A DNA stretch of 64,000 nucleotides from BJ22 sp021298375. GTDB lineage: Bacteria > Planctomycetota > Planctomycetia > Pirellulales > Pirellulaceae. Position 1 is the first letter of the stretch; each line of letters begins with the position of its first letter. Below are positions 42,208-50,622 of this stretch, piece after piece. The stretch covers positions 70,954-134,953 of the forward strand of contig JBKDOL010000032.1 of assembly GCA_046343015.1 (NCBI GenBank), given 5' to 3'. A program made the position numbers and the translations under genes. The notes below the pieces were generated by a model. That model did not search any database. It saw only the letters and a program-made list of their open reading frames with translations, and was not told the DNA's origin.

Positions 42208-43359
42208 TCAGCCGCACGATTCGCACAGCGGTTCCTCCCGGAAAGGCGGTTCTTCCTGCCGCAATGGTTCGCGACCGGTTTCCAATGCTGTGTCGGGCCC
42301 CGGACGGCCGCCCGGTTCACGCGGTGGCTGGAGCGGGAAATGCTCCCGGACCAAGTTCAGAAATTCGGCTTCCGTTTCGACTTTGGCGACCAAAGAGCGA
42401 AACATTCTGGCTCCGGGGCGGCCCTGGGCATAGTTGCACGCGTACTTCCGCATCAATTGAGTCCCCTTTTCTTCGCCAAACCGCTCCACGACCAGCCGAT
42501 AATGGCGGAGCAGGCAGTCACGCTGTTCCACAAGCGTGGGTTCGAGCGGGATCGGTTCACCGCGAAGGGCCGCCTGGACTTGGGAAAACAGCCAAGGCCG
42601 ACCGAGCGATGCCCGGGCAATCATGATCCCGTCGACGTCATAGCGGTTAAACGCAGCGACCACCTTCTCGGCCGAGTCGAGGTCGCCGTTGCCGATCAGG
42701 GGGATCCGCTTGAGGTACGGTTTGATCGCCGAGATTCGCTCCCAGTCCGCACTGCCGGTGAACATATCCTGAGCAGTGCGGCCATGCACGGTCAGCGCGG
42801 CGGCACCAGCTCCTTCGACAACTTGGGCCACGTCGATGGCGTTGATATTGTCCCGGGTGCAGCCCAGCCTGATTTTCGCAGTCACGGGCGTGGGAGCGCA
42901 GGCGGCGACCACGCGTTCAATGATTGCTCCCATCCGCTCGGGAAATCGAAGCAGGTAGGAGCCGCTGTGCGCCTTCTCTGTGACCTGTTTGACGGGACAA
43001 CCAAAATTGATGTCGACGATACTGACCCGGAATTCCTCGACCAGTCGCCCTCCAACCCGAGCCATCGTCTCGGGATCGTTGTCCCAGATTTGAACGGCCA
43101 GAGGACGAGCTTCCTCCCGCACGCCCCACAACCGGTCGGGATGTTCGGCTCTCTCATCCAGCCAGACAAAGCCCTTGGCATTCACCATCTCGGTGGCGTG
43201 CAGCCCCACGCCGCCGTACTCCCGCACAATCTGGCGGTAGGCGTAGTTCGTGTACCCGGCCATCGGAGCCTGCAGAACCGGCGGGTCAATACTCAGCGGA
43301 CCGATCTGCAGCGGTTTCAGGGGGCGCGTCAGGCGGATTTCTTCGCTACTTGTCCTCAT
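42208..43359 (-). CDS. dus: tRNA-dihydrouridine synthase (DusB-like)
   Basis: This FMN enzyme reduces uridine to dihydrouridine in tRNA. The TIM barrel starts at APMAGYTNYAYRQI. The catalytic Cys is Cys121 in INFGCPVKQVT, and VHGRTAQDMFTGSADW and GNGDL provide FMN and tRNA contacts. A C-terminal helical region and a Pro/Glu-rich tail of about 40 residues follow (383 residues in total). ATG 43359 has GAGGA 8 nt upstream and is preferred to 43503. Confidence 0.94.
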   Translation of the reverse strand: MRTSSEEIRLTRPLKPLQIGPLSIDPPVLQAPMAGYTNYAYRQIVREYGGVGLHATEMVNAKGFVWLDERAEHPDRLWGVREEARPLAVQIWDNDPETMARVGGRLVEEFRVSIVDINFGCPVKQVTEKAHSGSYLLRFPERMGAIIERVVAACAPTPVTAKIRLGCTRDNINAIDVAQVVEGAGAAALTVHGRTAQDMFTGSADWERISAIKPYLKRIPLIGNGDLDSAEKVVAAFNRYDVDGIMIARASLGRPWLFSQVQAALRGEPIPLEPTLVEQRDCLLRHYRLVVERFGEEKGTQLMRKYACNYAQGRPGARMFRSLVAKVETEAEFLNLVREHFPLQPPREPGGRPGPDTALETGREPLRQEEPPFREEPLCESCG

Positions 43360-43518
43360 GCAGATGTCCTCATGCCCACCATGATGCACCGCCAAGCGAA
43401 ATGCGTCCAGAGGCGATTCCCAGGCCTCGCCCAGCAGGCGTTCCCAAGGGGGTGTGGCTGCAGAGCCGATTTCGGAGCAGCAGCCGGGAGTGAGAGGACC
43501 CAAGGATGGGGGCTCTGC

Positions 43519-43550
43519 GGCCTGAAACGGAACAGGCCTGAAACGGAACA
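43519..43550. repeat. 16-bp perfect tandem duplication
   Basis: ggcctgaaacggaaca occurs twice in the short gap between dus and the LptE-like gene. Confidence 0.95.
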
Positions 43551-43562
43551 GGCTGAGACTGG

Positions 43563-44090
43563 CTACCAGGCGAGTTCCATCTGGCCGACGATTTGTCGGG
43601 CCAATCGTTCGACCATCTCCAGTTCCGCGGTCGCCAGGGACTGGCCGCCTTCGGGGATGAAGGCGATGTCTTGGGTAATCCGCAATATTTGCCGCTGCAT
43701 CAGCGGGACCCCGGCTCGGTCGACCCAGGTGACTTCCAATTGCCAGTCGTATTGCAGGGCCCGCGGATCGTCATCCCTCGTTTCCGAGAGGACGCGCTTG
43801 GTATCCCGGAGAATTCGACCCTGAATAAAACTGTCCGCCAAACGCGGATCGGAAATGGTCAGCGGTGTCTGCGATTCGATCTGCTTGACCACCGCTTCGG
43901 TCAACCGCTGTCCCAGAAAACGGCGATAGGAGTCCGTCTCAAACATCGCCACGTGCACGCTGCGAATGTCGTTGCGATACAGGAACTGGTTGCCCATGTG
44001 GTACCCCGCGCAGCCTCCGGCACAGCACAGCAAGCCTAAAGCGGCCAGCAGCGCGAAGAGTCGTCGGCGGGGCGAATGACAAGGCTGCAT
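43563..44090 (-). CDS. LptE-like outer-membrane lipoprotein
   Basis: A 175-residue lipoprotein with an N-terminal hydrophobic leader and lipobox LCCAGGCAGY, so Cys becomes lipidated. The mature part (YRNDIRSVHVAMFETDSYRRFLGQRLTEAVVKQIE) matches the LptE pattern: the partner of LptD that delivers LPS to the outer leaflet of the outer membrane. ATG 44090 is 8 nt past the stop of the preceding BamD-like gene, so the two are co-transcribed. The family is divergent, hence moderate confidence. Confidence 0.8.
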   Translation of the reverse strand: MQPCHSPRRRLFALLAALGLLCCAGGCAGYHMGNQFLYRNDIRSVHVAMFETDSYRRFLGQRLTEAVVKQIESQTPLTISDPRLADSFIQGRILRDTKRVLSETRDDDPRALQYDWQLEVTWVDRAGVPLMQRQILRITQDIAFIPEGGQSLATAELEMVERLARQIVGQMELAW

Positions 44091-44097
44091 GAATCGG

Positions 44098-45387
44098 CTA
44101 CCGGAAAATGGATTCCTTGTCGCCAACGGCAATCAAGGGCTTGTTCGCTTCGGATTGAGGGAGCATGTCGAGCAGCCACTTGGCACGTTGCGTCGGTTCG
44201 GGCGGTTTGTCGCCCAAGACAGCCAGTTTTTCTGATGAATCCTCAGCCAAAGGGGTGTCGTCATAGTTCTTGGCCACGTCGCGATAGATCATCGAGGCTG
44301 CAAGGTTTTCACCCTTCTTCTCGTAGTATTCGCCCAGTGAGTAGTCCCGCTCGGCCAGCAGATTGCGGACCGTGGTAGCTTCCTTGGTCAGGTACTCCCG
44401 CTCGCCCTCGCACTCCTTGGGAAACTGCTGCACAATCCGCTTGAGCAATTCATCAGCCTTGACCAGCGGTTCCTGATCATAGCTTTTGCCATAGTAGGAG
44501 TTCATCCGGGACTTGAGCTCGAACAGGTGGGCATGAAACGCGTGCTGACTGCCAGGGTAGGTGATTCGCAGGTCCTCGTAAGTATCTGCCGCGTCTTGAT
44601 ACATCTTGGCTTCGAAGTAGGCATTTCCCAAAGCCATCGTGGCATCGTCGGCCAGCTTGCCAGAAGGATCGTCGAGGCGAATGCGATGGAAGATTCGCCG
44701 GGACTCACTGGCCAAATTGAACGCCGGACGCTGGGGGTCGCCGATCTTGACCTTGGTCAGGGTGCCCTTGCGGGATAACTGCAGCCAGTACTGAGCGATC
44801 GAAAACCGGCGGGCTTCGGCCTTGTCCAGATAGCGGGAACCCGAATACTGCGCGACCAGCTTTTCAAAGGCCCGATTGGACTGCACGTAGCGATTGGCAA
44901 AAAAGTTTGACTCGCCCTCGTAGAACAGGGAATCCTGCTCAAGCGCCGAGTCGGGCCAGCGATCAGCTGCGAGCCGGAATTGATTGGCGGCCTCCTCGTA
45001 CTTGCGATGGGCTGACTCAGGAGCCGTTTCCAGCTGGTTGCCGGCCTCCTCGTAAAGTTTCTGACCAGCGGCAAAAGCCTGTTCGGCTTCCGCTTCATTG
45101 GGCTTGGCGAAACCTTTCACCTTCATCGTGGTTGCGATTTGGCTTGGCGCCAGATCATGCAGCAGCAGGCGGTCGCCGTTCCGCTCGCCCATCGGGTCGA
45201 GCGAGTCATCGTTCAGCAGTGAATCGCCGTCCTTTTTCTGCGCCAGCCCGAACAGGCCGCCATTCCGTGCGCCGTATTTATTTGATTTGGCGCCGGGGAA
45301 AGGGCTTTGGCAACCAACTCCCAGACAGGTCGTCAGCAGCAGAAGCCAGATCAGCCTTTGACCGCAGTGCGGCAGCATGGGCGACAT
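44098..45387 (-). CDS. BamD-like outer-membrane assembly lipoprotein
   Basis: The lipoprotein (429 residues) starts with a leader ending LTTCLGVGC, a good lipobox. It has several TPR-like repeats (for example FYEGESNFFANRYVQSNRAFEKLVAQYSGSRY, DDATMALGNAYFEAKMYQDA), as in BamD/YfiO of the beta-barrel assembly machinery. It is longer than the usual 245 residues, owing to an N-terminal linker and extra repeats. GGAGAC precedes the ATG. Pairing with an LptE-like gene supports an outer-membrane biogenesis role. Confidence 0.85.
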   Translation of the reverse strand: MSPMLPHCGQRLIWLLLLTTCLGVGCQSPFPGAKSNKYGARNGGLFGLAQKKDGDSLLNDDSLDPMGERNGDRLLLHDLAPSQIATTMKVKGFAKPNEAEAEQAFAAGQKLYEEAGNQLETAPESAHRKYEEAANQFRLAADRWPDSALEQDSLFYEGESNFFANRYVQSNRAFEKLVAQYSGSRYLDKAEARRFSIAQYWLQLSRKGTLTKVKIGDPQRPAFNLASESRRIFHRIRLDDPSGKLADDATMALGNAYFEAKMYQDAADTYEDLRITYPGSQHAFHAHLFELKSRMNSYYGKSYDQEPLVKADELLKRIVQQFPKECEGEREYLTKEATTVRNLLAERDYSLGEYYEKKGENLAASMIYRDVAKNYDDTPLAEDSSEKLAVLGDKPPEPTQRAKWLLDMLPQSEANKPLIAVGDKESIFR

Positions 45388-45540
45388 CCTTGTCTCCGTT
45401 CCCTATCGTCATCGTTGTTCCGTTGCGTCTCGTCCCGGCTGGATCGACCCAGCCGGCGGGCATCAGTCCCTTCCGTTTTCGCGGACCGAGCCTCTACCAA
45501 ACGCAACCAACTCCCTGTTGGTTCATTGCCCGACAGCCAT

Positions 45541-46293
45541 TCAGGACAAAAATTCCTGAACAGGCAGGCGATAGCCAACCAGCGAGTTTTCGAAATGATT
45601 CAAAACCTGGCGCACCTCCACCCGACCCCGCGGCGACAATTCCAAAACCCGGTGGGCAGGTGCGTGCTCCGATTCCAATTGTCCCAGCATCCAGTCCCGA
45701 GCTTCCCGCGAGAGGCTCAAGACCCCGGTTTTCCCCGACCGGCAGCGCGTGCAGACGATTCCACCCGAGACCGAACAGAAGGAAAATCGCGTCGCTTGCT
45801 CCGGTACCTGCCGCCCGCAATCAACACAGGCAGTGAGCATCGGTTGATGCCCGAGGATTTGCAGCAAACCAAGCTCAAACGCCGCCAAGATCGCCGACGG
45901 GTTGGTTCCGCCATCGTCCAGCAAGCGAATCGTCTCTTCTGCCAAGTCATACAACTCAGGCTGGGATTCGCCCCCTTCTGTCAGCACCAGCAGCAACTCA
46001 ATCACATAGTAGGCCGCATACAACCGACCGAGGTCGGCTGCTCCAGCGCGGAATCGCCGCTCCAGTTTGGCCTCCGTAAGCAAGTCCATTGCCGGCGGAG
46101 TTTTGCGGAGGAACACTAGGCGAACCAGCGCGAGCACGTCAAGGGCAGACTCAAATGGACTCTTCTTCCGCCGGGCACCTTTCGCCAGTCCCGTAATCTT
46201 CCCAAATTCACGCGTGTAAAGCGTGACCACACAACTGGTCTCGCTGAACTCAATCACCCGCAACACAATCGCCAATGTCTTTTCGGCTGCCAT
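45541..46293 (-). CDS. recO: DNA repair protein RecO
   Basis: RecO anneals ssDNA and, with RecR, loads RecA at gaps. The 250-residue protein has the N-terminal OB fold (LRVIEFSETSCVVTLYTREFGKITGLAKGARR) and a zinc knuckle of four Cys in CVDCG and CTRCR. It lacks only minor loops. ATG 46293 is chosen over 46347, since the OB fold starts right after it. The sodium symporter gene lies 82 bp upstream on the same strand. Confidence 0.95.
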   Translation of the reverse strand: MAAEKTLAIVLRVIEFSETSCVVTLYTREFGKITGLAKGARRKKSPFESALDVLALVRLVFLRKTPPAMDLLTEAKLERRFRAGAADLGRLYAAYYVIELLLVLTEGGESQPELYDLAEETIRLLDDGGTNPSAILAAFELGLLQILGHQPMLTACVDCGRQVPEQATRFSFCSVSGGIVCTRCRSGKTGVLSLSREARDWMLGQLESEHAPAHRVLELSPRGRVEVRQVLNHFENSLVGYRLPVQEFLS

Positions 46294-46375
46294 GGAAACC
46301 GTTGCTAGCGTCAGTGAGCCAAAAAGGGAGTTCGAAGGTGCCCGCACAGGTCAAACTGGCCGGTGTCTCGACTGC

Positions 46376-48232
46376 TCAACGTTGGGTGCTGCCCAGAAGT
46401 TTATGAGTCAGTCCGGCAAGGATGACTCCGCAAATCGCCAGACCCGTTCCGCAGATTAACTTGGAAACCGGAAGTTGTGGAAAGAGCAGGGAACCGATCA
46501 GCGGCAGGGCAAAATAGACCAACCCCGCCCCGCAGACCGCTGCCAAGAGGGCCCAGCCCAACTCCCGGTCACTGGCCACTTCCGGGTTGGCCGCGGCAAT
46601 CGGCCCCCAGCCTCCGCGCCAGGGACGCACCTTGCGATAAAACGCCTCCAGCTTTTCCCGGGGCTCCGCCGCAGTTAACCAAGTTACCAGCAGCCAACCA
46701 AGAATCGTCAGTCCGGCGATCAGCAGAATCTGCTCCTCCGACTTCAGCGGTTCGGCCCGGCCCAGCAACTGTTTGTAGACCAGCGGCCGGTTGCTGAGCA
46801 AATACAGCACCAGAGAAAAGAGCATCGCCGAGATTTCACTCCAGGCATTGATCCGCCACCAGAACCAGCGGAGGATCAGGACCAGCCCGGTCCCCGAACC
46901 GAGGGCCATCAGCAGTTTCCAGGCCTCGTCGATCGAAACTCCGCTCAGCTTCATCCAAGCCGCGACGCCCAGAGACTCGATCACGATAACCATCGAGGCC
47001 CAGCGCGACCAACCGGTCAACTGCTGCTCACTGGCTCGGGCGCCATACAGCGGCTGGAGCAAATCCCGCACCAGATAAGAGGCTGCCCAGTTGATTTGGG
47101 TGCTGAGCGTCGACATGAAGGCCGCGAAGAAAACGACAATCATCACCCCCGAGAGACCCGGGGTGCAAAGTTCCCGCATCGCCATGGCATAACCCTTGCC
47201 AGGGTCGAAGCCGCTGTCTTTAAGATAATTCAGCCGCAATTCCGGATAGTTTGCCAGAGCAAAGAAGGCAACCACGATCCAGGGCCAGGGGCGGAGGCAG
47301 TAGTGGGCCAGTTGAAACCAGAGGGCTGCCAGAAAGGAGTCCCGTTCCGATCGGCAAGATGCCATCCGCTGCACGATATAACCACCGCCGCCCGGTTCAG
47401 CGCCCGGGTAGCAGGTAGCCCACCACTGGACGAGCAAAATGATCAGGAAGATATGCAGCGGCATCCAAGACGATTCGCCGAAACTCGGCAAGTAGGCGAG
47501 CGCCGCCTCGGCATCGCCGAAATTCTCTCCGACCCGCGCCGCCAAGGCTGTTCCGCCTCCCCCGCGCGTATAGGCGACGACCGCCAGCCAGATACACCCG
47601 CCCATTGCGATCACAAATTGAATCATGTCCGTCACGACGACGCCCCACAACCCGGACAGCGATGAGTACAGCGCCGTGAAGGCAAACATGGCCAGCAGCG
47701 CTGCCCACGCCAGTGTGGTGGGCGTCCAAAAGCCGAACGTCCCCGCATCCGCAGAAGCAGGTTGAAAAAAGACAGTCTCCTCCATGACCGTCAACATCCC
47801 GCCACAGACCCAGCCGATGATGATCGGATTGACCAGCAGTGCCCAGTACAGCGCTTTGGTAATGCGGAGCGCTTTGGCTGGACGGCCCGCATACCGCAGG
47901 TCGATCAACTCGACATCGGTGATCACCTCCGCCCGTCGCCAATATCGGGAGAAGACAAACACCGTCAACATCCCGCCCATCGCCAGCGACCACCAGACCC
48001 AATTGCCCGCGAGGCCATGCTTGACGACGAGGCTGGTGACCGCCAACGGAGTATCTGCGGCAAAGGTTGTCGCGACCATCGAGGTGCCTGCCAACCACCA
48101 GGGAAGAGAGCGTCCCGAGACGAAATACTCCTCGAGACTTTTTCCCGCCCGACCGCGAAACATCAATCCCACGGCCACCACAATGACCATGTAAAGAACA
48201 ATCAAAAACCAATCGAGCAAGGTCAATTGCAT
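46376..48232 (-). CDS. Sodium:solute symporter family transporter
   Basis: An inner-membrane transporter of 618 residues with about 13-15 membrane segments. SSS family signs include the N-terminal LLDWFLIVLYMVIVVAVG, GRSLPWWLAGTSMVATTFAADTPL and SLSGLWGVVVTDMIQF. It moves a solute with sodium; the substrate (sugar, amino acid or other) cannot be assigned. A 16-residue upstream extension from 48280 was not used, because the first membrane segment begins at the second ATG. It lies 153 bp downstream of the DUF1080 gene, beyond that gene's terminator. Confidence 0.92.
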   Translation of the reverse strand: MQLTLLDWFLIVLYMVIVVAVGLMFRGRAGKSLEEYFVSGRSLPWWLAGTSMVATTFAADTPLAVTSLVVKHGLAGNWVWWSLAMGGMLTVFVFSRYWRRAEVITDVELIDLRYAGRPAKALRITKALYWALLVNPIIIGWVCGGMLTVMEETVFFQPASADAGTFGFWTPTTLAWAALLAMFAFTALYSSLSGLWGVVVTDMIQFVIAMGGCIWLAVVAYTRGGGGTALAARVGENFGDAEAALAYLPSFGESSWMPLHIFLIILLVQWWATCYPGAEPGGGGYIVQRMASCRSERDSFLAALWFQLAHYCLRPWPWIVVAFFALANYPELRLNYLKDSGFDPGKGYAMAMRELCTPGLSGVMIVVFFAAFMSTLSTQINWAASYLVRDLLQPLYGARASEQQLTGWSRWASMVIVIESLGVAAWMKLSGVSIDEAWKLLMALGSGTGLVLILRWFWWRINAWSEISAMLFSLVLYLLSNRPLVYKQLLGRAEPLKSEEQILLIAGLTILGWLLVTWLTAAEPREKLEAFYRKVRPWRGGWGPIAAANPEVASDRELGWALLAAVCGAGLVYFALPLIGSLLFPQLPVSKLICGTGLAICGVILAGLTHKLLGSTQR

Positions 48233-48312
48233 GCTTGAGTTCCCATTCGGATGATTGGGGGCGCTGAAATGCTTCGCCAACCAGATTGCAGGACAGTGGT
48301 TCTGACCGGTTC

Positions 48313-48343
48313 AAAAAAAAGGGACGGGCCAGACGCCCGTCCC
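48313..48343 (-). terminator. Rho-independent terminator after the DUF1080 gene
   Basis: Read on the minus strand, gggacgggc pairs with gcccgtccc (9 bp, 5-nt loop) and eight T follow. It separates the DUF1080 gene from the symporter gene. Confidence 0.93.
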
Positions 48344-48385
48344 GAATGCGGCTGCCGTAAACAGCCCTCCGCCCGTTCTTTCCGG

Positions 48386-49768
48386 CTACTTCAGTTCCTT
48401 GATTTCGATTTTCCGGAACTCGACCGGATCGTTATGTCCGGCAAAGCCAAAGTACCCCGAGGTTCGCTCTTTGCCGGGATGAGGAGAATTGGCCATGTAA
48501 TCCGTGATCTTGGACAGGTCCGTATTGAGGATCACGGTCCCGTTCAATTCCACCTTGATGGTTGAACCCTTGACGGTGACTTCCTGAAAATTCCACTCTC
48601 CCGTGGGGCGATGGTAGCCGCGGGCAGCAGCCGCCATCCCGTAAGCCGAGCCGTGGTATTGCCGCGGATCGAGCGTGGCATAATTGGGGTGCTCACTATC
48701 CAGCACCTGCAACTCGCACATTGCCCCGTAGGCTGCATCACCCTCGCCAGGATAGCGAATCGCCAGCCCATTATTGCCGGCCGGAGGGAGCTTGAACTCA
48801 AATCGAACCGCGAAGTCACTGTACTCTTGGGCAGTGTACAGCGTCCCCCCATGTCCAGCTTGACAGCGGAGCGCGCCATTGACGACTTCGTAACCATCGA
48901 CAGCTCCCTTCCAGCCCTCCAAATCCTTGCCGTTGAAGATCGACTGAAAACCATCGGCATCGGCCTGAGCCAGAATTTGATTGGCTTCGTCGGCCGCAAT
49001 CTCCCGGACAAAGACGTTCTTCCAGCAAATCTGCCCGCCGTGAGTCTGAAGTTGAATCGGGCCCTTGGCGACCAGCGGCAGTTTTCGCTCGCCCCAGTAG
49101 TTTTCCATAACCGCGTGATTAACGACCAACTTGTCGTTCAGCCAAATCGAGGTTCGCGAGCCGACTTGGCGGATCCGGAATCGATTCCACTCGCCGAAGG
49201 GCTTATCGGCCAGCACCAGCGGGTCCTTGCCGGGTGCTCCGGGACTGTTGTTCCAGAGACCGCCCGAGCCCTTGTCGGCACCGATGTTCCACTTGCCACC
49301 CGCTTCGGTGAAGTCCCAAATTTGAACCTGGGGAGTCGCCTTGAGGTAAATCCCACTGTCGGCCTGAGCCACCGTCTTGTAATCGATCCAGAGTTCAAAA
49401 TCCCCGAAGTCCTCCAGCGTGGTCAAAAATGGACCTTCGCCATCATTGACGATCACCCCATCCTCTACCCGCCAGAACTTCTTCATCGCGGCATCACCGG
49501 CAGCAAGCAGTTTTTGCTTCTCCTCGGCGCTCAAGGCGGCCGTCACCCGCGGGTCCTGAGTTTCCAGTGCGGTCCAGCCGCTCAAGTCGCGGCCATTGAA
49601 CAGCGCCCGATAGCCGGCCGGAGGAGATTTGAAATCACCAAATGGGTAAGTGTTTTCCTGGGCCAAACCATTAAAACTGAGCACTGGGCCCAGCCCCAGG
49701 CCAAGGAACACGGCGGCACCGACCACGGCCAGCCAGCGCCGAGAAAAAATCGGGTTGGTTTGCAACAT
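48386..49768 (-). CDS. Secreted protein with two DUF1080 (3-keto-disaccharide hydrolase) domains
   Basis: A 460-residue exported protein: signal peptide, then two LamG/jelly-roll-like DUF1080 domains. Each opens with the characteristic FNGRDLSGW (about residue 56) or FNGKDLEGW (about 280). Other family stretches are DFELWIDYKT, SGIYLKA and GGTLYTAQEYSDF. DUF1080 proteins act on 3-keto-glycosides or bind sugars, and planctomycetes have many. ATG 49768 is preceded by AGAGAG 9 nt upstream and gives a proper signal peptide; 49831 would not. Confidence 0.92.
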   Translation of the reverse strand: MLQTNPIFSRRWLAVVGAAVFLGLGLGPVLSFNGLAQENTYPFGDFKSPPAGYRALFNGRDLSGWTALETQDPRVTAALSAEEKQKLLAAGDAAMKKFWRVEDGVIVNDGEGPFLTTLEDFGDFELWIDYKTVAQADSGIYLKATPQVQIWDFTEAGGKWNIGADKGSGGLWNNSPGAPGKDPLVLADKPFGEWNRFRIRQVGSRTSIWLNDKLVVNHAVMENYWGERKLPLVAKGPIQLQTHGGQICWKNVFVREIAADEANQILAQADADGFQSIFNGKDLEGWKGAVDGYEVVNGALRCQAGHGGTLYTAQEYSDFAVRFEFKLPPAGNNGLAIRYPGEGDAAYGAMCELQVLDSEHPNYATLDPRQYHGSAYGMAAAARGYHRPTGEWNFQEVTVKGSTIKVELNGTVILNTDLSKITDYMANSPHPGKERTSGYFGFAGHNDPVEFRKIEIKELK

Positions 49769-49902
49769 GTTTGGAAACTCTCTTGGTAAGTTCAGGATGA
49801 CAAATGCGGCGGCGAAAACCATGCGCCGCACCCATATCCTAGTTGTTCCTCAAGGCACCTGACAGTAGCCCCCGGGGGCGAGCTTCGACTCGCAGGAAAT
49901 CC

Positions 49903-50439
49903 ATGTCTCACGCCGCCGAACCGTTGCTGGAACCATTGCTGGACGCCTTGCGCTCCGAGTGGCAATATCTCCTGATCGCCGCCATCGAAAAGATCGAGCA
50001 CTGTCTCGAACAATTAAATGCGGAACAGATTTGCGCGCGGCCCGGGCCCGGTCTCAACAGCATCGCCAATCAATTGGCTCACATTGCCGGCAATCTGCGG
50101 CAATGGTCGGTGGCCGGTTTTGATCTGGAACCCGATCGCCGCGACCGAGACCGCGAATTCGCGGACTGGGAACCGAGCGATCTCCGCCGACTCAACCAGG
50201 AACTGATCATGGCTCTGAACGAGGCTTCACAAGTGATCGCCCGCCTCACTGCCAGCCAGCTCCTCCAAACCCGGACTATTCAGGGCTTCCAAGTCACTGG
50301 CCTGCAAGCGCTCAGCCATACCGTGACTCATCTCGTCGGGCACACTCACCAAATTGTTCAGTTGACCCGCTGGCACCTCGGTCCCGGCTACCGCTTCGGT
50401 TGGAGTGAAGATGGCCCGCGGGACAACGTTCCGCTCTGA
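49903..50439 (+). CDS. DinB-like four-helix protein (DUF1572-like)
   Basis: A 178-residue soluble helical protein of the DinB/YfiT-like superfamily. Candidate metal-site His residues are in NQLAHIAGNLRQW, LSHTVTHLVGHTHQIVQ and the following helix. Relatives include thiol-S-transferases and many proteins of unknown use. The ATG at 49903 has AGGA just upstream. It is divergent from the DUF1080 gene and lies 183 bp upstream of the large coiled-coil gene. Confidence 0.83.
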   Translation: MSHAAEPLLEPLLDALRSEWQYLLIAAIEKIEHCLEQLNAEQICARPGPGLNSIANQLAHIAGNLRQWSVAGFDLEPDRRDRDREFADWEPSDLRRLNQELIMALNEASQVIARLTASQLLQTRTIQGFQVTGLQALSHTVTHLVGHTHQIVQLTRWHLGPGYRFGWSEDGPRDNVPL

Positions 50440-50622
50440 GCCCAATCCCGCCCCGCTCTCGAGCCCGGCTCTGGCAGTTGCCGGACAAGTGCTAGCGAGC
50501 GGCAGGTGAAAATTGGGCTAGGGAGTCCAGTGAAGATGGAGTAGATTCTCGGACGGACGGCGGTGGTCTCAGGGATTGGAGTCAGACCCTCCGTCGTTTT
50601 CTACCATCAGGGGTCACAAGCA

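Noticed and set aside
42340..43824. 494-codon plus-strand frame
   Set aside because: It is opposite the dus gene, whose FMN and catalytic motifs are intact, so this is an antisense shadow frame.
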